A stretch of 64,000 bases of DNA from Actinopolyspora lacussalsi (lineage in GTDB: Bacteria > Actinomycetota > Actinomycetes > Mycobacteriales > Pseudonocardiaceae). The stretch is from positions 1,993,501 to 2,057,500 of the forward strand of contig JAURUC010000001.1 in assembly GCA_030803735.1 (NCBI GenBank), in the 5' to 3' direction. The notes under the pieces were generated by a model, which ran no database searches, was not told the DNA's origin, and saw nothing but the letters and a program-made list of their open reading frames with translations. A program made the position numbers and the translations under genes. The stretch's first letter is position 1, and every line of letters begins with the position of its first letter. Below, piece by piece: positions 1-7,866 of this stretch.

Positions 1-880
1 CGTTCTCCAGCTCCACCACGAGCTCCTCGCGGTTGTGCACCCGGTCCGCGTTGCTGGCGAACCGCGGGTCGTCGGCCATTCCGACGAGCCCGAGCGTTTC
101 GGTGAACCTGCGGAACTGCTCGTCGTTGCCCACCGCCACCGCGAGCGACGCGTCCTCACAACGCAGTGTCTCGTAGGGGGCGATACTGGGATGCCGGTTG
201 CCCATGCGTTCCGGGCTCTCACCCGTCACCAGGAAGCCGCCGATCTGGTTGACCAACCCGGAAAGCAGGCTGGAGAGCAGATTGACCTCGATGTGCTGCC
301 CGCGGCCGGTGGACTCGCGCTGCCGCAGCGCGGCCAGGACACCGAGCGCCGCGTCCTTGCCGGTGAGCACGTCGACGACGGCCACGCCCACCTTGTTGGG
401 CGGCCCGTCCGGTTCTCCGGTGATGCTCATCAGCCCGCCGACGGCCTGCACCACGAAGTCGTACCCGGCCAGCTCCGCTCCTTCCGCACTGCCGAAACCG
501 GAGACGGAGACGTAGAGCAGACCGGGGTTGTCAGTTCGGAGGCTCTCGTAGTCGAGCCCGAACCGCCGCAGCGAGCCCGGCTTGTGGTTCTCCACCAGCA
601 CGTCGGCGCGGCGCGCGAGCTCGATCGCGGCAGCACGGTCGCGCTCCGCGGTCAGATCGAGGGTGACGCTGTGTTTCCCCCGGTTCAGCGATTGGAAGTA
701 GGCGGAGCCCGATTCGGTCCACGGCGGCCCCCAGGACCGGGTGTCGTCCCCGGTGTCGGGGCGTTCGACCTTGACGACGGTGGCGCCGAGATCGGCGAGC
801 AGCATCGTCGCGTAGGGCCCCGCGAGCACCCGGCTGAAGTCCGCGACAAGCACCCCCTCCAGCGGCAGAGTCCGCGCCAT
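1..880 (-). CDS. CaiB/BaiF family CoA transferase (C-terminus outside window)
   Basis: Class III CoA-transferase, which moves CoA between carboxylic acids in acyl-CoA metabolism in the cytosol. About 293 residues are visible, reading in from an ATG at 880 with an AAAGGTGAG ribosome site. The N-terminus has the family pattern LADLGATVVKVERP and DTRSWGPPW, followed by LNRGKHSVTLDL, the ELARRADVLVENHKPG segment, and GKDAALGVLAAL with RGQHIEVNLL. The Asp expected to carry the acyl group lies in the YDFVVQAVGG to VVDVLTGKDAAL stretch; I did not fix it to one residue. The full family length is about 380-400, so roughly a quarter is cut off by the window edge. It is divergent from the GntR regulator at 1197, which probably controls it. 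Substrate unknown. Confidence 0.9.
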   Translation of the reverse strand, partial: MARTLPLEGVLVADFSRVLAGPYATMLLADLGATVVKVERPDTGDDTRSWGPPWTESGSAYFQSLNRGKHSVTLDLTAERDRAAAIELARRADVLVENHKPGSLRRFGLDYESLRTDNPGLLYVSVSGFGSAEGAELAGYDFVVQAVGGLMSITGEPDGPPNKVGVAVVDVLTGKDAALGVLAALRQRESTGRGQHIEVNLLSSLLSGLVNQIGGFLVTGESPERMGNRHPSIAPYETLRCEDASLAVAVGNDEQFRRFTETLGLVGMADDPRFASNADRVHNREELVVELEN

Positions 881-1196
881 TCGGCTCTCACCTTTTCTCG
901 CGTTCGCGGCGCGTACCGCGTCCTGTCGGTGTCCTCCGTCACCGCCGTACGACAGCCTTTCGAGTGGCCGAGTGTGATCACCTCAACGGCTTCGGTGGTA
1001 CGGAAGGCTTGCGGCGGCGTAAGGTTGGATCCAATATACAGTTGAGCGGGCGCCGGTCAAGCCGAACCGAACGTGAGAGGGACTACCCCTCCGACCGCAT
1101 CGGTCCAGTAACGGCTTTCCCGGAGACCACGGGCCCGTCGGGCACACGAAGAGGTTCCACGGACACTCGACTCCGACAGCGGATCACGGGAGTGAG
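881..1196. promoter_or_regulatory. Divergent control region with TTGGATCCAA palindrome at 1025-1034
   Basis: This non-coding stretch separates the CoA transferase from the GntR-type regulator. It contains a perfect 10-bp palindrome, TTGGATCCAA (1025-1034), inside an AT-richer patch (ggatccaatatacagttga). Short palindromes of the type TTG-N4-CAA are typical operators of FCD-subfamily GntR regulators, so this is the likely binding site of the adjacent regulator. The rest of the interval shows no convincing gene. Confidence 0.55.
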
Positions 1197-1853
1197 ATGC
1201 CACGACCGCCGACAACCCAGCAGTTCGTGCTCGAGGAGCTGCGCAGAGCGATCCTGTCCCGTCAGCTGGCGCCGAACCAGCCGATACGGCAGGACAGCGT
1301 GGCGCACGAACTGGGGGTCAGTCGGGTACCGCTCCGCGAGGCACTCAAAACGCTGGAGGCGGAGGGGCAGGTGGTCTACCGCCCGCACCGGGGCTACACG
1401 GTCGCCGAGCTGTCACTGGCGGACCTGCTCGAGGTCTACCGGTTACGCGAACTGCTGGAGACCGAGGCCGCCCTGGTTTCGGCCACCAAGGCCGATGAGG
1501 CCGACTCCGCGGCGGTACGGGCGGAGCTGCGTGCGGTCGCCGAGGCCGCGGCGAACGACGACCTGGTGGAGATGATCGCGGCCAACCGCAGGTTCCACTT
1601 CGCGATACTGGAACCGGCGGACATGCCGTGGCTGATGCGCATGGTGCGCACGCTGTGGGACACCACCGACGCCTACCGGGCGGTGTACTACAACGCCCCC
1701 GACAACCGGAGTCGCGTGCTCGAGGAGCACGAGACGATCGTGCGTGCCTTCGAGGCGCGCGACGGCGCGGAACTGGCCGAGCTGCTGCGACGACACCGGG
1801 AACACGCCGTGGCGGCGTTGCGGACGACGCTGGACGAGACCGCGAACGGTTGA
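1197..1853 (+). CDS. GntR family transcriptional regulator, FCD (FadR/VanR-like) subfamily
   Basis: Small-molecule-responsive DNA-binding repressor of 218 residues. The N-terminal winged helix (about 8-70) shows LRRAILSRQLAPNQPIRQ, then VAHELGVSRVPLREALKTLE (recognition helix VSRVPLREAL) and the wing VYRPHRGYTV. The C-terminal all-helical FCD domain has the metal/ligand signatures ELLETEAAL, NRRFHFAIL, HETIVRAFEARD and HREHAVAAL, whose His residues normally bind a metal. ATG at 1197 follows GGGAGTGAG. It is divergent from the CaiB-type CoA transferase, and the palindrome at 1025-1034 is its likely operator. The effector is probably a carboxylic acid or acyl-CoA, by family analogy. Confidence 0.9.
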   Translation: MPRPPTTQQFVLEELRRAILSRQLAPNQPIRQDSVAHELGVSRVPLREALKTLEAEGQVVYRPHRGYTVAELSLADLLEVYRLRELLETEAALVSATKADEADSAAVRAELRAVAEAAANDDLVEMIAANRRFHFAILEPADMPWLMRMVRTLWDTTDAYRAVYYNAPDNRSRVLEEHETIVRAFEARDGAELAELLRRHREHAVAALRTTLDETANG

Positions 1854-1931
1854 CCGGGCACCACCGGTCGAGGACACGCGGTGCGAGTCCGCGCCACATG
1901 CCCTCGGGCGAGCTCCGGTGGCAGCCGGACC

Positions 1932-2792
1932 TCAGTAGTCGTAGAATCCCCGCCCCGACTTCTTGCCGTTCAGTCCGGCGTCGACCATGCGCCGCAGCAA
2001 CGGCGGGGCCGCGTAACCGGGATCGCCGTACTCGGCGTGCATCGAGTCGGCGATGGCGACGATCGTGTCCAGCCCGACCATGTCGGCCAGCGTCAACGGC
2101 CCCATCGGGTGAGCACAGCCGAGCACCATCCCGTTGTCGATGTCCTCGGCAGCTGCGAAGCCGCCCTCGTACATCCGCACCGCGGAGAGCAGGTACGGCA
2201 CCAGCAGCGCGTTGACCACGAAACCGGCCCTGTCCTGCGCCCTGATGGGTTGCTTGCCGAGCTGTTCGGTGGCGAACGCCGAGGCCACCCGCACTGTTTC
2301 CTCCGAGGTGACCAGCGCGGGCACCAGTTCGACGAGTTTGAGCACCGGGACCGGATTGAAGAAGTGGACACCGATGACACTGCCGGGCCGCTCGGTGGCT
2401 CCCGCCAGCTTCGCGATCGGAATGGACGAGGTGTTGGAGGCCAACACCGCGTCCCGGTCGGTGACCACCCTGTCGAGCTCGGCGAACACGCCGGTCTTGA
2501 TGTCCGGGTTCTCGGCCACGGCCTCGACCACCAGCTGCCGGTCGGCCTGTTCGGCCAGTTCGTTGGTGATGCGCAACCGGCCCAGTGCCGCGTCCCGGTC
2601 CTCCTCGGCGAGCTTGCCGTTGCCGACCGCGCGGTCCATGGACTTCCGGATCCGCGCCCGGGCCGCCTCCGCCGCGCTCTCGTCGATCTCGGAAAGCACC
2701 ACGTCGAGACCTGCCCGGATACTGACCTCGGCGATACCCGACCCCATCAGACCGCCACCCACGACACCGACACGTTGGATCTGCCCCACCAC
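1932..2792 (-). CDS. fadB2: 3-hydroxybutyryl-CoA dehydrogenase
   Basis: NAD(P)-dependent oxidation/reduction of (S)-3-hydroxybutyryl-CoA and acetoacetyl-CoA in short-chain fatty-acid metabolism. The protein has 286 residues, the normal family length. The N-terminal Rossmann fold has VGVVGGGLMGSGIAE with an acidic E/D after the second strand (LSEID). The family motifs LASNTSSIPI and GVHFFNPVPVLKLVE carry the catalytic His and substrate-binding residues, and the C-terminal domain has GFVVNALLVPYL and NGKKSGRGFYDY. Translation starts at GTG 2792 behind GAAAGGA; a second in-frame GTG follows directly. Upstream lie TTACC-type palindromes (2862-2885) resembling those of the fadAB operon at 33 kb, suggesting common control. 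Confidence 0.95.
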   Translation of the reverse strand: MVGQIQRVGVVGGGLMGSGIAEVSIRAGLDVVLSEIDESAAEAARARIRKSMDRAVGNGKLAEEDRDAALGRLRITNELAEQADRQLVVEAVAENPDIKTGVFAELDRVVTDRDAVLASNTSSIPIAKLAGATERPGSVIGVHFFNPVPVLKLVELVPALVTSEETVRVASAFATEQLGKQPIRAQDRAGFVVNALLVPYLLSAVRMYEGGFAAAEDIDNGMVLGCAHPMGPLTLADMVGLDTIVAIADSMHAEYGDPGYAAPPLLRRMVDAGLNGKKSGRGFYDY

Positions 2793-2861
2793 TTACGTCC
2801 TTTCGCGCAACGACCGAACGTCGAGCGGGGGCTCGACGTTCGGGAAGTACTCGACCGAGAA

Positions 2862-2885
2862 TTACCGAACAGTAACCCTGGTTAC
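2862..2885. promoter_or_regulatory. Overlapping TTACC palindromes upstream of fadB2 (candidate operator)
   Basis: TTACCGaaCAGTAA (2862-2875, one mismatch in the dyad) overlaps GTAACCctGGTTAC (2872-2885, perfect 6+2+6 dyad). The pair lies about 70 bp upstream of the fadB2 start. The same architecture, TTACCG-N2-CGGTAA, occurs twice ahead of fadAB at 33055-33100. A TetR-type fatty-acid regulator is the natural candidate, but none is encoded in this window. Confidence 0.5.
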
Positions 2886-3029
2886 CCTAGTAGTTCGACA
2901 ACGGCACGAAAACAGCCCGCGCCGCGCGACGAACGGCCCCGCTCCGCGGCGTGGCGAATCCGGGGTGCCGCGAATCCCACGGCCGGGAATCCACGGCCAG
3001 AAATCCACGGCCGGGACGACACCCCCGAT

Positions 3030-3734
3030 TCATGCGGTGGCCGTGGTGGACAGATAACGGGAGAACCAGGCACCGGCGACCTCGGCGACCTGCCGCAGCG
3101 CACCGTTCTCCTCGAACAGGTGAGTGGCACCGGGAACCCGGTGTACCTCGTGGTCGATCGGGATGTGTCGAGCCACGTTCTCGTTGAGCCGCAACACCTC
3201 GCTGTCGCGCTCGCCCACGATCAACAGCGTCGGTGCCCGCAGGGCGGCGACCCGCTCGGTGGTCAGATCGGGACGTCCGCCGCGCGATACCACCGCACGC
3301 ACGTCGTGCGGTCTGCGGACGGCCGCTCCCAGGGCGGCGGCCGCCCCGGTGCTGGCACCGAACAACCCCAACGGGCGATTCCGCAGTTCGCCACGCTCGG
3401 AGATCCAGTCGAGCACCCCCAGCACCCTGGCGGTCAGCAACTCGACGTCGAACCGGAGCCTGCCGTCGAGCTCGTCCTGGAGCCGTTCCCGGGGCGTCAA
3501 CAGGTCCAACAGCAACGTGGCCAACCCCGTCCCGTTCAACCGTTCGGCTACGGCGACGTTGCGCGGACTGTGCCGCGAGGAACCACTGCCGTGCACGAAC
3601 ACCACGAGTCCACCCGGGTTGTCGAGCCCGGCCAGATCACCGGTCAACTCCTCGTCACCGCTGGTCTCCTTCGCGGGCAACGACACCTCTCGCCCCGAGG
3701 AAGTCGCGGCTGTGGTGTCCCGCTCAGCGTCCAT
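3030..3734 (-). CDS. Dienelactone-hydrolase-like alpha/beta hydrolase
   Basis: Predicted cytosolic serine hydrolase of 234 residues, alpha/beta fold. It shows the oxyanion-hole strand VVFVHGSGSSRHS, the nucleophile elbow LFGASTGAAAAL (G-x-S-x-G), the acid strand TLLIVGERDSEVL and the His loop PGATHLFEENGAL, so a complete Ser-Asp-His triad is visible. This subgroup resembles the hydrolase domain found fused to phosphoribosyltransferases in actinobacteria; the substrate is unknown. I start it at ATG 3734, which overlaps the upstream acidic DUF5709 gene by 11 bp, so the two are probably co-transcribed. A longer reading upstream runs through the DUF5709 gene in another frame and is not protein-like. 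Confidence 0.85.
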   Translation of the reverse strand: MDAERDTTAATSSGREVSLPAKETSGDEELTGDLAGLDNPGGLVVFVHGSGSSRHSPRNVAVAERLNGTGLATLLLDLLTPRERLQDELDGRLRFDVELLTARVLGVLDWISERGELRNRPLGLFGASTGAAAALGAAVRRPHDVRAVVSRGGRPDLTTERVAALRAPTLLIVGERDSEVLRLNENVARHIPIDHEVHRVPGATHLFEENGALRQVAEVAGAWFSRYLSTTATA

Positions 3735-4260
3735 CGTCCTCCACCCGTTCGGCGTCCTCTTCCGGTGCCCGTTGCACGACTCCGGAGTCGGTAGCCTCGA
3801 TGCCCTCGGTTGACGAGGCGCTGCGCCCGGTGCTCTCCACCCGTTCCGCTTCCAGCACGTCGGCGTGGAAGGTCCGTATCGGACGCTCCTCCTCGGCAGC
3901 CCCTTCCCCACCGATCTCACCGTGCTCACCGGTTTCACCGGGCTCGTCACGGGACTCCGCCGAGTCGGTGACCGACGATGCGTCGAGCACGTCCGCACCA
4001 CCCGCGTCGAAGTCGGGGCGTTGCTCCGCCAACCTGCTCTCCAACCCGCTCCCCTCCGCCTGTTCGCTCGGTGTCGGGCGCTGCCGGCTCACGGGGGACC
4101 AGTCATCGGGGGGTTCGATCCCCTCCTCCAACGGGTCCGCGGCGAGTTCGTCCTCGTCCAGATCAGCGGCCGACTGCAGCTGGGCGGGGTCTCTGGTCCG
4201 GTCCCCCTCGGAGACCGTCTCGTCCGCCGAAGGAGTCTCACCGTCGAACGGATCCGACAT
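3724..4260 (-). CDS. DUF5709 family acidic protein
   Basis: Very acidic protein of 178 residues with unknown function. The family core is recognisable: LDEDELAADPLEEGIEPPDD, then SEQAEGSGLESRLAEQRPD and, further on, EEERPIRTFHADVLE. The ends are low complexity (Glu, Asp, Ser, Thr) and probably disordered. There is no signal peptide or membrane segment. ATG at 4260 begins MSDPFDGET. It is followed, with an 11-bp overlap, by the hydrolase ending at 3030. DUF5709 proteins are common in actinomycetes and no biochemical role is known to me. Confidence 0.8.
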   Translation of the reverse strand: MSDPFDGETPSADETVSEGDRTRDPAQLQSAADLDEDELAADPLEEGIEPPDDWSPVSRQRPTPSEQAEGSGLESRLAEQRPDFDAGGADVLDASSVTDSAESRDEPGETGEHGEIGGEGAAEEERPIRTFHADVLEAERVESTGRSASSTEGIEATDSGVVQRAPEEDAERVEDDGR

Positions 4261-4569
4261 GGTCGCCTCCGTCTCGCTTCCATTGCTTCACCCGAACCGG
4301 TGGGAACGGTTGCCAGCACGACTACCCGCGAGCGCGTCGCACGCAAACCACGCGGAACGCGCCCTCGACCGAACGGGCGAGAACGACGCACTCGGATCGT
4401 CGCTGTCGCGACCGGGCGGGATGTATCAGAATGCGGTGGGACCGTGGTTTTCCGGCGTTTCGGGACGACACCGTTCCACCGTGAGTCCTCGGCGGACAGG
4501 GCCGAAGCAACGCGGGGTCGAAGCAACGGGGCGTCGAAGCAACGGGGCGGATGCGGAGAGGAGTTCGGC
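4261..4569. repeat. Non-coding gap with three short direct repeats (4501-4549)
   Basis: No convincing gene in this divergent gap. Near its right edge the sequence cgaagcaacg(c)gggg is repeated three times in tandem (about 4503-4517, 4520-4533 and 4535-4548), immediately before the ribosome site GGAGAGGAG (4555-4563) of the serine hydrolase. The repeats could be slippage products or a small operator; nothing further can be said from sequence. Confidence 0.5.
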
Positions 4570-5802
4570 GTGGGGCAACTGCAAACCGAGGTCGAGCCCA
4601 CCGATGTGGGACTCTGCCCGACGCGGCTGGAACGGATCGAACAGCATTTCGCCGACTACGTCACCGACGGCAGGCTGCCCGGCTGGCTGGTGCTGATCGC
4701 GCGGCACGGAAAGATCGCCTACCTCCGCACCCACGGGATGCGTGATCTGGAAGCAGGACTCCCGGTGGAGACGGACACGATCTTTCGGATCTACTCGATG
4801 AGCAAACCGGTCACCTCGGTGGCCGCGATGATGCTCTACGAACGGGGACTGCTGGAACTCACCGACCCAGTGGCCGATTACCTTCCGGAGTTCGACCAGC
4901 CCCGCGTCTACACCGGGGGCTCGGCCGCCGCCGCACAGACGCGCCCCGCCACCGAACCGATCAGGATCTGGCACCTGCTCACCCACACCGCGGGGCTCAC
5001 CTACGGCTTCCACCGGATCCACCCGGTGGACCAGATTTATCGTGAGCAGGGGTTCGAGAACGGCTACCCGGCGGAGCTCGATCTGGCCGGGGCGTGTGCC
5101 GCGTGGGCCCGGCTGCCACTGCTGTTCGACCCCGGTACGGCCTGGAACTACTCGGTGGCGACCGACGTGCTCGGACGCGTGATAGAGGTGATCTCCGGCA
5201 GCACGCTCGACGAGTTCTTCCGGGCGAACGTCTTCGAACCACTGGACATGCGCGACACCGATTTCGCGGTGGCGGAGTCGGAGCTGGACCGGCTGGCCGC
5301 GCTCTACAGCGTGGACCGCACGCGCCGCGCCGTACGCAACGAACGGTTGAACCGGGTGAGCACCAGCCGCCCCCGGGTACTTTCCGGAGGTGGCGGCCTG
5401 GTCTCGTCCGCACGCGACTACCACCGCTTCACGCAGATGCTGCTCGGCGGCGGAGTGCTCGACGGCAACCGGCTGCTGAGCAACCGCACGGTCGGGTTCA
5501 TGACCCGCAACCACCTGCCGGGCGGAGCTGATCTGGCCGAGACGGCGATGGGGTCGTTCTCCGAGTCCACCAACGCGGGGAAGGGTTTCGGGCTGGGGTT
5601 CTCGGTAACCGACCGCCCGCAGGCATCGAAGGTGCTGTCCTCGCAGGGACAGTACGCCTGGGGCGGGATGGCGAGCACCGCGTTCTGGGTGGATCCCGGC
5701 GAGGACCTGACCGTGCTCTTCCTGACCCAGCTGATGCCCTCCAGCGCTCATCCGATCAGGACACGGCTGCAGGCGCTGGTGTACCAGGCGCTGGTCGACT
5801 GA
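4570..5802 (+). CDS. Class C beta-lactamase-fold serine hydrolase (esterase/DD-peptidase-like)
   Basis: Member of the beta-lactamase class C / EstB family, 410 residues, no signal peptide seen, so probably a cytosolic esterase or amidase rather than a secreted lactamase. The catalytic SxxK tetrad is SMSK within FRIYSMSKPVTSVAAM, and the second motif YxN-like is WNYSVATDVLG. Other family marks are IWHLLTHTAGL, EPLDMRDTDF, GGGGLVSSARDY and the C-terminal WGGMASTAFWVDP. I chose GTG 4570, six bases after GGAGAGGAG (4555-4563); upstream in-frame sequence is antisense to the DUF5709 gene and does not look coding. Substrate unknown. Confidence 0.88.
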   Translation: MGQLQTEVEPTDVGLCPTRLERIEQHFADYVTDGRLPGWLVLIARHGKIAYLRTHGMRDLEAGLPVETDTIFRIYSMSKPVTSVAAMMLYERGLLELTDPVADYLPEFDQPRVYTGGSAAAAQTRPATEPIRIWHLLTHTAGLTYGFHRIHPVDQIYREQGFENGYPAELDLAGACAAWARLPLLFDPGTAWNYSVATDVLGRVIEVISGSTLDEFFRANVFEPLDMRDTDFAVAESELDRLAALYSVDRTRRAVRNERLNRVSTSRPRVLSGGGGLVSSARDYHRFTQMLLGGGVLDGNRLLSNRTVGFMTRNHLPGGADLAETAMGSFSESTNAGKGFGLGFSVTDRPQASKVLSSQGQYAWGGMASTAFWVDPGEDLTVLFLTQLMPSSAHPIRTRLQALVYQALVD

Positions 5803-5943
5803 CTCCACACGGTCCGGCGCCAACCGTGCTGGACGAGGCGGCTCCGGAAGCGGCTACCCGCCGCCCCTCGCGGAGGGCCGAAGTCGGGTGTTGGCTGTCC
5901 GATGTCGGCCCCTGACCGCGAGCGAGGACACGTGGCAACGCGC

Positions 5944-6273
5944 TCAACTGCCGCGGTTCTCCCCCAGTTCCTCCACGATGGGGTTGTTGGTGGTCTCGGT
6001 CTCGTGCTCGGCCAGTCCGTCCGCGGTACGCCGGGTGTTCTGGTCGGCCTTGTCGGCATCGGTCTGCCCCTGCTGGGAAGCCGGGTCGAGTTGGAGCGAA
6101 CGCCCCACCTCGGTGAGGTTCTCGTACTCGTCGGCACGCGGCATGGCACGCAACGCGGCGAGCAGTTCCGCGTCGGCACCGTTGTTCTCCGCGTACTCGA
6201 CGATCCGGTCCTTGCTCGCCGGGAAATCCAGTCCGGACAGACTCGTTTTCAGCTCGGCTCGATCCACAGCCAC
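5944..6273 (-). CDS. DUF2795 domain protein
   Basis: Small soluble protein of 109 residues. The N-terminal half (about 8-60) is a DUF2795 domain: LDFPASKDRIVEYAENNGA, then LRAMPRADEYENLTEVGRSL. The C-terminal part is polar and charged (many Thr, Glu, Asn, Asp) and probably unstructured. The start is GTG 6273, six bases after AAGGAG (6280-6285 on the opposite strand). A further upstream in-frame ATG exists but has no ribosome site. DUF2795 proteins are small actinobacterial proteins of unknown function, sometimes linked to stress; the neighbour at 6465 is a DJ-1/PfpI stress protein on the same strand. Confidence 0.8.
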   Translation of the reverse strand: MAVDRAELKTSLSGLDFPASKDRIVEYAENNGADAELLAALRAMPRADEYENLTEVGRSLQLDPASQQGQTDADKADQNTRRTADGLAEHETETTNNPIVEELGENRGS

Positions 6274-6464
6274 GGTCGGCTCCTTCCCTTTCGGGTGATG
6301 AGGTTGTCCTCGGGTAATGGGGTCGTCCTCGGGTGAGGTCCCCTGGGTAGGAGAGTCAGTCGCCACCGCCCCGTCACCGTGGGCGCTCGGCTCTGGCCGA
6401 GCGCGAACCGTTCGGTGGGCCGACACCCCCGGCACGGAGTTCGCGTGGGGCCCGGCCCCGCCGG

Positions 6465-7055
6465 TCATCCGGTTCCGGAGCCGGGAGCGCTGCGGGCCTG
6501 GGAACGATGCCTGCCCTCGGCCAACTCCTCGACCGCCTTTTCGCAGAAGGCGTCGAGATCATCGGGATTACGGCTGGTGACCAGCCCGGAATCGACGACG
6601 ACCCGCTCGTCGGTCCACTCCGCTCCGGCGTTGCGCAGATCGGTGGCCAGGCTCGGATACGAGGTCATTCGCCGACCACGCACTACGTCCGCCTCGATGA
6701 GCGTCCACGGGGCGTGGCAGATCGCTGCGACCGGTTTCTGGTCGGCGAAGAACTCGGCGACGAAACGAACGGCTTCCGGCACCCTGCGCAGGGCATCCGG
6801 GTTCGCCACACCACCGGGTAGGACCAGCCCCGCGTAATCGGCCACATCGGCATCGGTGACTATCCGGTCCACCGGGAAGGTGTCCGCCTTGTCGAGATGG
6901 TGGAACGCCCGAACGGAACCGGAGGAAACCGAAACCAGCTCCGGTAGCCCACCGGCCTGCTCGACCGCCTGCCAGGGACGTGTCAACTCCACCTGCTCGA
7001 CTCCTTCACCGGCGACCAGGAAAGCCACGCGCAGTCCGCTCAGGCTCCCGGCCAT
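6465..7055 (-). CDS. DJ-1/PfpI family protein (general stress protein 18-like)
   Basis: Class I glutamine-amidotransferase-fold protein of 196 residues. The nucleophile elbow AAICHAPWTLIEA holds the reactive Cys followed by His, the oxidatively sensitive pair of PfpI-type proteases and deglycases. LVLPGGVANPDALRR gives the oxyanion loop and VVDSGLVTSRNPDDL the C-terminal family signature. Cytosolic. ATG 7055 follows GGAGG by ten bases. Relatives act as protein/nucleotide deglycases or chaperones under carbonyl or oxidative stress; the exact activity here is not established. Divergent to the peroxiredoxin at 7275, hinting at a shared oxidative-stress theme. Confidence 0.9.
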   Translation of the reverse strand: MAGSLSGLRVAFLVAGEGVEQVELTRPWQAVEQAGGLPELVSVSSGSVRAFHHLDKADTFPVDRIVTDADVADYAGLVLPGGVANPDALRRVPEAVRFVAEFFADQKPVAAICHAPWTLIEADVVRGRRMTSYPSLATDLRNAGAEWTDERVVVDSGLVTSRNPDDLDAFCEKAVEELAEGRHRSQARSAPGSGTG

Positions 7056-7274
7056 TCGTCAAACACCTCCACTCGGCATCGGGCGATCCGTGTGGCCTCG
7101 CGTTACCCCGTGGCAGGGGGGCTCAAACCTCACCGACCAACGGGACCGTCCGAAAGGGTAGGTTCGGTAGGGGGCCGAAGCCGATCATCGGAGACGTCGG
7201 GAGTTCGTGGTGGAACGACTCGCTCCGATCGATCCGGGCACGCGAGCCGAAACGGCATCTCGAAAGGAGTCCTG

Positions 7275-7727
7275 GTGCGGTCTGGCGAACTCGTCCCGGA
7301 TTTCGAACTGACCGATCAGCGCGGAGCGCAGCGCACGCTGTCCGAACTGCTGACCGGCGGCATCGTGGTGCTGTTCTTCTACCCGGCCGCCATGACCTCC
7401 GGATGCACCACGGAGAGCTGTCACTTCCGGGACCTGGCGACCGAGTTCGCCGTGCTGGACGCCCAGCCGGTCGGTATCAGCCCGGACCCGGTGGACGAAC
7501 AGGCCCGGTTCGCGGAGCGGAACTCACTGGGATTCCCCCTGCTCTCCGACGAGGACGGTACGGTGGCGCGTTCCTTCGGCGTCCGTCGCGGTTTCGGTCC
7601 GCTGCCGGTGAAACGGCACACCTTCCTGATCGATCGCGACAGCCGTGTCCTGCGGGTGATCCGCAGCGAGTTCCGCATGGGGGTCCACGCGGACAGGGCG
7701 GTCGAGTTCCTGCGGCAACGCGGCTGA
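7275..7727 (+). CDS. Peroxiredoxin, BCP/PrxQ type
   Basis: Thiol peroxidase that reduces hydroperoxides, 150 residues, thioredoxin fold. The peroxidatic Cys lies in YPAAMTSGCTTESCHFRDL, with a resolving Cys five residues later, the arrangement of atypical 2-Cys PrxQ/BCP enzymes. LTDQRGAQRTLSELL and VVGIS-like VGISPDPVDEQ strands fit the family. The start GTG 7275 is five bases after AAAGGAG. The protein is expected to be regenerated by thioredoxin. It is followed after about 140 bp by the FAD-dependent LhgO-like oxidase, which may or may not be co-transcribed. Confidence 0.92.
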   Translation: MRSGELVPDFELTDQRGAQRTLSELLTGGIVVLFFYPAAMTSGCTTESCHFRDLATEFAVLDAQPVGISPDPVDEQARFAERNSLGFPLLSDEDGTVARSFGVRRGFGPLPVKRHTFLIDRDSRVLRVIRSEFRMGVHADRAVEFLRQRG

Positions 7728-7866
7728 CATCCGGTCGTGGCTCGCACGCTCCCGGGGTGCACTGTGTCGTCCCACACGCGAGGCCACCGGGACGGTCGTG
7801 CTCCGGGAAGCACACGGAACGTCCCTTCCCAGGACGTCGAGCAACGCGCGAGAGGACGTGACGCAC

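Noticed and set aside
1881..3794. A 637-codon open frame on the plus strand
   Set aside because: It runs antisense through fadB2 and the hydrolase gene, both with clear family motifs; its own translation is Arg/His/Gln-rich without any recognisable domain, a known artefact of high-GC DNA.
3735..4001. Extended N-terminus for the dienelactone-hydrolase-like protein
   Set aside because: The added 89 residues lie antiparallel in composition to any domain and overlap the DUF5709 gene; ATG 3734 gives a compact hydrolase with a normal short overlap.
4105..4130. tRNA T-arm-like sequence gggggttcgatccccTC
   Set aside because: It lies inside the DUF5709 coding frame and there is no acceptor, D or anticodon arm at the proper distances.
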